From: Bacteroidales bacterium UBA1195
Lineage (GTDB): Bacteria; Bacteroidota; Bacteroidia; Bacteroidales; WCHB1-69
NCBI GenBank assembly: GCA_002309855.1
Contig: DBYD01000022.1
Coordinates: 1-46,015, forward strand
Length of the DNA stretch: 46,015 nucleotides
Direction: 5' to 3'
The notes beneath the pieces are model-generated. The model ran no database searches and had not been told where the DNA came from. It saw only the letters and a list, made by a program, of their open reading frames with translations. Numbering within the stretch: the first letter of the stretch is position 1; every line of letters starts with the position of its first letter. The position numbers were made by a program, and so were the translations under genes. Shown here one piece after another: positions 40,336 to 46,015 of this stretch.

Positions 40336-40363
40336 CATTCTGAATTATTGAAGGGAAAACAAC

Positions 40364-42067
40364 ATGAACCATCGGATACTACTTGGACTGATTATCATTT
40401 TGGCGGCTGTCATTCCTGCAGCAACGGCGCAGCCGGAAACCGAGCCTGCAGACCCGAAGCCGGGGCCGCAGGAGGCATGGAACCTCCTGAAAAAACCGCA
40501 ATTCGTGTGGGGAAACACTGATGTGCGCTATTCACGCAGCCAGGTTCCGACTGCCGGAAAGGCACCTGAACTTTACGCATGGCGAGGGGAGAGGGTCTGC
40601 GCACAGGCGGTTTTCGCAACGCCCGAAGCAGCCACACTCACCGTCAGGGCAGGCGACCTCACCTGCGGAAAAAACCGGATTCCCGCCACCGCCGTGCAAT
40701 GCGCCTTTGTCCGCTACGTGATGACCGACACCTACAACAACCGCAGCGACTCATTCCTGATGCCCGACATGCTTGACACCTCCGCACGATGTGAGGTGGC
40801 CGCCCGCACCACCCGTCCGCTCTGGATCACCATCCGCGTGCCACGCGCAGCCGTACCGGGCGATTACAAAGGAACCATCACACTCACCTGCAACGGCAGG
40901 CCGATGCGGCTCGCCTACAGCCTGACTGTCAGCAAACGGACGCTGCCGGAACCTAAGGACTGGAAAATCCATCTCGACCTGTGGCAGAACCCATACGCGG
41001 TGGCGCGCTATTTCAACGTGCCGCTCTGGAGCAGGGAACATTTCGACAGGCTGCGCCCGCTGATGGAGCAGTATGCACAGGCTGGAGGCAAGGTGATCAC
41101 AACCAGCATCATGCAGCACCCGTGGAAGAGCCAGACGCAGGATCCGTTTGAGAGCATGATCGTGAAGATGAAACACATCGACGGCAGCTGGAGCTACGAC
41201 TACACCGTTTTTGACCGCTGGGTGGAATTCATGTTTTCCTGCGGCGTCACAGGGCAGATCGACTGCTACACCATCGTGCCGTGGGGTTACCGTTTCGAAT
41301 ATGTGGATATGGCCACAAGCACACTGCAGCACATCGACTGCAAACCGGGCGAACCTGCCTACGAGGCCTACATCCTCCCCTTCCTTACCGATTTCGCAAG
41401 GCACCTGCGGGCGAAGGGATGGTTTGACCGCACCTGCATCGCCATGGACGAACGGCCGATGGAGCAGTTCCGCGCCGCCTTCGACATAGTGAGACGCGCC
41501 GACCCGGAATTCCGCATCAAGGGGGCGATAGACTATTCCCCGGAGATTGAAAAGCTGGTGCCGCTCATGCATGACATCAGCCTCATCCACGACCATGCCG
41601 GAATCCCGGCAGAAGTGGTGGAACAGCGGCGGGATAACGGACAGTTCACCACCTACTACACCTGCAACGCTCCGCTGCGCCCCAACACCTTCACCTTTTC
41701 GCCGCCTGCAGAAGCGACATGGATCGGACTGCACGCCGCCGCCCTCAACTTTGACGGCTATCTGCGCTGGGCATACAACAGCTGGGTGGCAAAACCATGC
41801 ACCGACAGCCGCTTCCGCAAATGGTACAGCGGCGACTGCTACCTTGTCTATCCGAACGGCAGCAGCATCCGCTTTGAACGGCTGGTACAGGGCATACAGG
41901 ATTATGAGAAGATCTGCCTTTTGCGCGAAGAGGCCAAAAATTCCCCGGCCAAACTAAAGGCATTGGAACTGCTGCTGGAGCCCTTCAAGGCGGTCCGGTA
42001 CGACCCTGACACCGATGCGGGCAAACTGGTCCGGGAAGCGGAATCCGCACTAAAAAAATTGGAATAA
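40364..42067 (+). CDS. Exported GH123-like glycoside hydrolase (DUF4091)
   Basis: A 567-residue protein with a signal peptide (LLGLIIILAAVIPAATAQ). A beta-sandwich N-terminal part (VCAQAVFATPEAATLTVRAG, VPGDYKGTITLTCNG) is followed by a TIM-barrel-like domain with DLWQNPYAVARYFNVPLWS and the paired acidic residues Asp362-Glu363 in IAMDERPMEQF, which fit the catalytic Asp-Glu of GH123 N-acetyl-beta-galactosaminidases. The C-terminal part is DUF4091 (FDGYLRWAYNSWVAKPCTDS, YPNGSSIRFERLVQGIQDYE). The substrate is probably a GalNAc-containing glycan. It has its own promoter and is followed by a membrane protein gene at 27 bp. Confidence 0.85.
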   Translation: MNHRILLGLIIILAAVIPAATAQPETEPADPKPGPQEAWNLLKKPQFVWGNTDVRYSRSQVPTAGKAPELYAWRGERVCAQAVFATPEAATLTVRAGDLTCGKNRIPATAVQCAFVRYVMTDTYNNRSDSFLMPDMLDTSARCEVAARTTRPLWITIRVPRAAVPGDYKGTITLTCNGRPMRLAYSLTVSKRTLPEPKDWKIHLDLWQNPYAVARYFNVPLWSREHFDRLRPLMEQYAQAGGKVITTSIMQHPWKSQTQDPFESMIVKMKHIDGSWSYDYTVFDRWVEFMFSCGVTGQIDCYTIVPWGYRFEYVDMATSTLQHIDCKPGEPAYEAYILPFLTDFARHLRAKGWFDRTCIAMDERPMEQFRAAFDIVRRADPEFRIKGAIDYSPEIEKLVPLMHDISLIHDHAGIPAEVVEQRRDNGQFTTYYTCNAPLRPNTFTFSPPAEATWIGLHAAALNFDGYLRWAYNSWVAKPCTDSRFRKWYSGDCYLVYPNGSSIRFERLVQGIQDYEKICLLREEAKNSPAKLKALELLLEPFKAVRYDPDTDAGKLVREAESALKKLE

Positions 42068-42094
42068 AATAACACAAAAATAAAACATCATCTT

Positions 42095-42571
42095 ATGGAA
42101 GAACAAGAGAATATTCCCTACACCGACCCCGAAGAGCCGAACCGTGCAGCTACTGGCGAGCGTCCAAGCTGGCTGATGGTGCTCTGTATCCTCACCTTTA
42201 TCGGCAGCGGCATTTCATGCCTGGGGTATTTCCTTTTTACAGGCATATACTCATCCCTGCCAATGATTATGGAACAGGCACGTGACATGATGGTCTCCAT
42301 TTATGGGGACAAGGTGGATGTGTCGCAGGCGCTGGTGGTCCAGCCCCGCATGTACTACCTGCTGCTCTGCCTGCTGTATGCGGCATCCGTCACAGGTGCG
42401 GCCTTCATGCTCGGACTGCGGAAGGTGGGATTCCACATCTACACTGTGGCACAGGCCCTGCTGCTTGTCGCTCCGGTGCTTTTCGTCCACCTGCCATTTG
42501 ATGTCGGCGGCCTGCTGGTCACGGTAGCATTTGTACTGCTCTACGCCACCTTCCTCAAACAGATGCACTGA
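42095..42571 (+). CDS. Four-helix integral membrane protein
   Basis: A 158-residue protein with a polar, acidic N-terminus and four hydrophobic segments (WLMVLCILTFIGSGISCLGY; YYLLLCLLYAASVTGAAFML; IYTVAQALLLVAPVLFVHLP; GGLLVTVAFVLLYATFL). No charged catalytic motif is visible and no function can be given. Its stop codon overlaps the start of sufS by one base (TGATG), so the two are translated from one message. Confidence 0.75.
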   Translation: MEEQENIPYTDPEEPNRAATGERPSWLMVLCILTFIGSGISCLGYFLFTGIYSSLPMIMEQARDMMVSIYGDKVDVSQALVVQPRMYYLLLCLLYAASVTGAAFMLGLRKVGFHIYTVAQALLLVAPVLFVHLPFDVGGLLVTVAFVLLYATFLKQMH

Positions 42572-43794
42572 TGACACCCGAACAGCAACAACAGTTCCGG
42601 GAATCGTTCCCCATCCTGAAGCGTCAGGTGCACGACAAGCCGCTTGTCTACCTTGACAACGCCGCCACAACGCAGAAACCGGAGGCGGTGCTGCGTGCGG
42701 TGGAAGAATATTACAGGGAGACCAACAGCAACGTGCACCGCGGCGTGCATCACCTGAGCCAGCTGGCCACGGAGGCATACGAGCAGGCACGGAAAACGGT
42801 GCAGCAGTTTCTGAACGCCAGGCATCCGCATGAGATAGTCTTCACCAGAGGCACCACCGAGGCAATCAACCTTGTGGCGCATGGATTCGGGAAGAGCATT
42901 TTGCAGGAGGGCGATGAGATTATCTGCAGCATCATGGAGCACCACTCCAACATTGTGCCATGGCAGCTGGCCGGAGCCGGAAAGAGTCCAAACATACGCG
43001 TCATTCCCATGCACGAAAACGGGGAGCTTGACCTGGAGGCATACGAAAGGCTTTTCAGCGGGAAGACAAAAATTGTCGCCGTCACGCAGGCCTCGAATGT
43101 GCTGGGAACCATCACCCCGCTGAAGGAGATTATCCGCATCGCACACGCGCACAACGTGCCGGTACTGGTGGACGGTGCGCAGGGCGCAAAATGCTGCATT
43201 ACCGACGTGCAGGAGCTGGACTGCGACTTCTACTGTTTTTCCGGACACAAAATTTATGCGCCGATGGGCATCGGTGTGCTGTACGGCAAGGAAAAATGGC
43301 TGGAGGCGCTTCCGCCCTACCAGGGCGGCGGCGACATGATCCGCCACGTCGGCTTCGACCGCACCACCTTCAACGACCTACCATTCAAGTTCGAGGCAGG
43401 CACGCCAAACGTGGCCGGAGCCATCGGGCTGCAGGCCGCGCTGGAGTTTGTCCGGCAGTACGGACACGAAAACCTCATAAAATATGAATCGGAACTGACC
43501 GCCTACGCAACCCAACGGCTTATGCAGGAGGAGCGTGTCCGGATTTTCGGAAACGCGCCCGAAAAGGCCGCCGTCATCTCCTTTCTGATGGAGCCGCACC
43601 ATCCCACCGATGTGGGCACACTGATTGATTTTATGGGAATCGCCGTCCGCACGGGGCATCACTGCTGCCAGCCGCTGATTGACAGTTTGGGCATACCCGG
43701 CACAGTCCGCGCCTCATTCGCCGCCTACAACACGTTTGAAGAGATTGACCGGCTGGTCGAATCCCTGCGCACTGCACGGAAAATGCTGGGATAG
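42571..43794 (+). CDS. sufS: Cysteine desulfurase SufS
   Basis: A 407-residue PLP enzyme that takes sulfur from cysteine for iron-sulfur cluster assembly. Landmarks: YLDNAATTQKPEAVL, TNSNVHRGVHHLSQLAT, FTRGTTEAINLVAHG, MEHHSNIVPWQ, DGAQGAKC, the PLP lysine in FSGHKIYAPMG (Lys227) and the persulfide cysteine in RTGHHCCQPLID (Cys365). The class II (SufS) pattern is clear. Other suf genes are not in the window downstream, because the next gene is convergent (queG) with its stop directly adjacent. The start overlaps the stop of the upstream membrane protein gene by one base. Confidence 0.95.
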   Translation: MTPEQQQQFRESFPILKRQVHDKPLVYLDNAATTQKPEAVLRAVEEYYRETNSNVHRGVHHLSQLATEAYEQARKTVQQFLNARHPHEIVFTRGTTEAINLVAHGFGKSILQEGDEIICSIMEHHSNIVPWQLAGAGKSPNIRVIPMHENGELDLEAYERLFSGKTKIVAVTQASNVLGTITPLKEIIRIAHAHNVPVLVDGAQGAKCCITDVQELDCDFYCFSGHKIYAPMGIGVLYGKEKWLEALPPYQGGGDMIRHVGFDRTTFNDLPFKFEAGTPNVAGAIGLQAALEFVRQYGHENLIKYESELTAYATQRLMQEERVRIFGNAPEKAAVISFLMEPHHPTDVGTLIDFMGIAVRTGHHCCQPLIDSLGIPGTVRASFAAYNTFEEIDRLVESLRTARKMLG

Positions 43795-44727
43795 TCACCC
43801 TTCGTCCTGAGAATTGTCCTTTACGGAAGCGGCACGGATGTTCTCCATCAGCCGCTCATAACCTATGCGCTGCATGGCGGAATCACGGAACTGGGCGTCA
43901 AACTGCTCCTGCGTGAGCTGCCGCCACTGCGCGTCCCCCCACGCAAACCATTCAGGTGTGCGCAGAAAATCATCCACCTTTGTCTCCTCCGCATTACGGT
44001 TATAGGGACATACCTGCTGGCAGACATCGCAGCCGTAGATGCGGTGGCCCAAGGCCGTTTTCACCTCTTCCGGAAGAGGGAGCTCCTTCCGCTCGATTGT
44101 CTGATATGAAAGGCACCGCCGCGCATCCAACCCCTCCGCAGAGAGCGCATGTGCAGGACAGGCCTCCACACAGGCGGAGCAGCCGCCGCAACGCTCATCC
44201 ACAGGCACGTCAGGATGCAACTGCAAGGAGGTGAAAACCTCGCCTATGAAGAAACGGCTTCCATGCTCCGTAACAAGCAAAGTGTTTTTCCCTATCCAGC
44301 CCAATCCGGCACGCCGCGCCAACGCCTTCTCCAACACAGGTGCAGTATCAACGCAGCAGCGGGTTTTCACCCCCTCTCCCAGCGTCTGCACATACTGCGC
44401 CAGCAGATGCAGCTTTTCGCGCATCACGGCATGGTAGTCCCTTCCAAGCGCATATTCTGAAACCTGAAAGGCGGATGCATTTTTCCGCAAATAATCGTTC
44501 CGGTGGTAGTTCAGCAGAAGCACAATCACCGAAACACATCCTTCAGAAAGCAGCTCCGGACGGTAGCGGATATCACGATGGCGGGACATATAGTCCATCC
44601 CCGCCTGACGGCCTGCGGAGAGCCAGCGTTCCAAACGGAACTGTTCCGACATGAGGTCGGAACAGTCAGTGAACGCGCAGGCTGAAAAGCCCAGCTCCCC
44701 CGCCTTTTGACGGATTGCATCTTCCAC
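43795..44727 (-). CDS. queG: Epoxyqueuosine reductase QueG
   Basis: A 310-residue iron-sulfur and cobalamin enzyme that converts epoxyqueuosine to queuosine in tRNA. Motifs: the catalytic Asp in CCVDTAPVLEKALA, GLGWIGKNTLL, and two cluster motifs CGGCSACVEACP and CDVCQQVCPYN. The length (310) fits the short form without the C-terminal HEAT repeats. The start is a GTG at 44727 whose first base is the last base of the upstream stop codon (TAGTG), so translation is coupled to the PorE-like gene. It converges with sufS with no spacer. Confidence 0.93.
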   Translation of the reverse strand: MEDAIRQKAGELGFSACAFTDCSDLMSEQFRLERWLSAGRQAGMDYMSRHRDIRYRPELLSEGCVSVIVLLLNYHRNDYLRKNASAFQVSEYALGRDYHAVMREKLHLLAQYVQTLGEGVKTRCCVDTAPVLEKALARRAGLGWIGKNTLLVTEHGSRFFIGEVFTSLQLHPDVPVDERCGGCSACVEACPAHALSAEGLDARRCLSYQTIERKELPLPEEVKTALGHRIYGCDVCQQVCPYNRNAEETKVDDFLRTPEWFAWGDAQWRQLTQEQFDAQFRDSAMQRIGYERLMENIRAASVKDNSQDEG

Positions 44728-46015
44728 TATTTGCCCACGATTTTGAATTCGGTGCGGCGGTTCAGCGCACGTCCCTCCGGTGTGTCGTTGGAGGCCACCG
44801 GCTGGTCAAATCCGTATCCCTTGTAGCGCATCCTGTCGGCCTTTATGCCATGCGCCACCAGATAGTCGTACACCGCCTTGGCGCGGTTGCGCGAGAGCGT
44901 GAGGTTATGCTCCTTCGAGCCCTGATTGTCGGTATGGCCGGCAATCTCCACGCGGATTTTCGGGTTGGACTTCATCAGTTCGCAAAGCTTTTCAAGCTCC
45001 ACCTCCGACTCCTTTTTCAGCGTGGAGCGGTCGGTGTCGAAAAAGACGTTGTTCAGCACGACGCTGCGACCCGTCTCGATGGGGTTCATGTAGATATCCT
45101 TATGATAAGGCTTCAGCTGGTATGAGGAATCGAGCGTGAAATTGGCCGAATAGAACAGATAGTCCGGATGCTGGGCATGCAGCGCATAGCTGCCGTTGGA
45201 GGGGATGCATACAAGGAACTCGCCCGTCTCCGGGTCTGAGGATGACATCACCTTCTCCTGCCCGCTCTCCAAATCTATCACCTTGAATTTGGCGCACAGC
45301 ACGGAGGAATCCTTGGCGTTGAAAATACGTCCCTTCAGGTATGTGACCGGCTGCGGGCGCATCTTTTCCGGCATCTCGAACCAGTAGATGTCCATCTTGC
45401 CAAGCCCTCCCTTCTTGTTGGAGGAGACATATCCGCGCGTCCCCTTCGCATTGACCACGATGTTGGACTCATCCGCCGATGTGTTGATGGGATAGCCCAT
45501 ATTTACCGGCTGGTTCCAGCTGCCGTCGCTGTTCTGCAGGCTGTAGAAGAGATCCTGCCCGCCCATGCCGGGATGCCCGGTCGAGGCGAAATAGAGCACC
45601 GTTCCGTTGGGGTGCAGGTACGGGGACAACTCGTCACCGGAGGTGTTGATGGGCTCGCCCACATTCACCGGTGTGCTGAAGACGCCGTCCTCAAGCATGG
45701 TGGTCATCCAGATGTCGCACTTGCCCTTTCCGCCCGGACGGTTGGAGGTGTAGTAGATGGTTTTGCCGTCCGCACCGAAGGTGGGCTGCGACTCCCAGAA
45801 CTGGGTGTTCACAGGCTTGCCCATGTTCTGCGGAACAGTCCAGCGATTCCCCTCACGTTTGGACCAGTAGAGGTCGCAGCTGCCGTAGCCGTCCTCTCGG
45901 TGGCAGGCGGTGAAGAGCACATATTTGCCGTCCGGCGAAATGCATTGCGCCCCCTCGTTGTAATGGGAGTTCACAGGTTCGCCCAGAGGCTTGGCCGGCT
46001 GCCCCTCCCCCCTTT
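44727..46015 (-). CDS. porE: PorE-like WD40/OmpA protein of the T9SS, 5' part outside window
   Basis: The frame is open to the right edge, so only about 428 C-terminal residues are seen. They comprise PD40/WD40-type beta-propeller repeats (GAQCISPDGKYVLFTACHRE; YYTSNRPGGKGKCDIWM; LYFASTGHPGMGGQDLFYSL; RGYVSSNKKGGLGKMDIYWF), a carboxypeptidase-regulatory-like beta domain (LKGRIFNAKDSSVLCAKFKV), and an OmpA peptidoglycan-binding domain (VFFDTDRSTLKKESEVELEK; EIAGHTDNQGSKEHNLTLSR; NRRTEFKI). This order matches PorE, which ties the T9SS ring to peptidoglycan; the N-terminal lipobox and TPR lie outside. Other WD40-OmpA lipoproteins share the plan, so the gene name is probable, not certain. Confidence 0.8.
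   Translation of the reverse strand, partial: RGEGQPAKPLGEPVNSHYNEGAQCISPDGKYVLFTACHREDGYGSCDLYWSKREGNRWTVPQNMGKPVNTQFWESQPTFGADGKTIYYTSNRPGGKGKCDIWMTTMLEDGVFSTPVNVGEPINTSGDELSPYLHPNGTVLYFASTGHPGMGGQDLFYSLQNSDGSWNQPVNMGYPINTSADESNIVVNAKGTRGYVSSNKKGGLGKMDIYWFEMPEKMRPQPVTYLKGRIFNAKDSSVLCAKFKVIDLESGQEKVMSSSDPETGEFLVCIPSNGSYALHAQHPDYLFYSANFTLDSSYQLKPYHKDIYMNPIETGRSVVLNNVFFDTDRSTLKKESEVELEKLCELMKSNPKIRVEIAGHTDNQGSKEHNLTLSRNRAKAVYDYLVAHGIKADRMRYKGYGFDQPVASNDTPEGRALNRRTEFKIVGK

Noticed and set aside
40751..41734. Antisense open frame opposite the GH123-like gene
   Set aside because: The plus strand carries a signal peptide, catalytic Asp-Glu and DUF4091; the antisense frame has no recognisable features.

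Overview
The window comes from a member of the Bacteroidota, most likely Bacteroidales. The main evidence is a type IX secretion system (T9SS): the 2407-residue outer-membrane translocon SprA/Sov, the PglZ-type response regulator PorX, a PorE-like WD40/OmpA lipoprotein, and two C10 cysteine peptidases with C-terminal T9SS sorting domains. A GldA-type ATPase, a BatA-type protein and promoters with the Bacteroidetes -7 box TAnnTTTG agree with this. Sequence alone does not fix the genus. A probable sulfonolipid (capnine-type) locus would suit relatives of sulfonolipid-making Bacteroidales such as Rikenellaceae or Odoribacteraceae.

Layout. 1-2.2 kb is a patchwork: a partial lipoprotein gene, the tail of a lost gene, a transposase 3' fragment, an N-terminal piece of an FAD oxidase, and a small intact outer-membrane barrel gene. 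2.3-5.4 kb holds a DUF4143 ATPase behind three 33-bp repeats, palindromic REP-like elements, a zinc-ribbon protein bracketed by 32-bp direct repeats, a YcxB-like membrane protein and a barrel-protein fragment. 5.5-15.5 kb is one tight plus-strand run of eight genes: an alpha-oxoamine synthase (probable cysteate acyltransferase), a threonine-synthase-like enzyme (probable cysteate synthase), a T9SS-exported C10 peptidase, CvpA, LpxC, a GldA-like ATPase, a BatA protein and a LuxE-like acyl-protein synthetase.

15.5-23.4 kb is an accessory region, partly AT-rich. It holds a truncated DUF1016 gene, a strongly folded RNA in front of a 71-codon HTH gene, a PKD lipoprotein with a barrel protein, an ORF6N/PLD-like gene, an AbiEi/AbiEii toxin-antitoxin pair, a truncated RhuM gene and a truncated BRO-N gene. 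The DUF1016, AbiE, RhuM and BRO units share the same roughly 55-bp 5' module, which ends in a -7 box. The BRO unit sits between perfect 60-bp direct repeats that duplicate the 5' end of the neighbouring gene. Together these look like small gene cassettes with a common 5' end that insert between core genes.

23.5-40.2 kb is a long minus-strand run of core genes: kinase-deaminase fusion, acetyltransferase-like protein, ruvA, sprA, prfB (with a programmed +1 frameshift), porX, an M16 pseudopeptidase, a sigma-54-type response regulator without a DNA-binding domain, a second C10 peptidase and a YARHG-domain protein. 40.3-46 kb holds a GH123-like enzyme, a membrane protein, sufS, queG and the 3' part of a porE-like gene that runs off the right edge.

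No tRNA, rRNA or CRISPR array was recognised. The main leads are the structured RNA leader, the shared-5'-module cassettes with the 60-bp duplication, the probable sulfonolipid pair, and the 33-bp iterons over the ATPase promoter.
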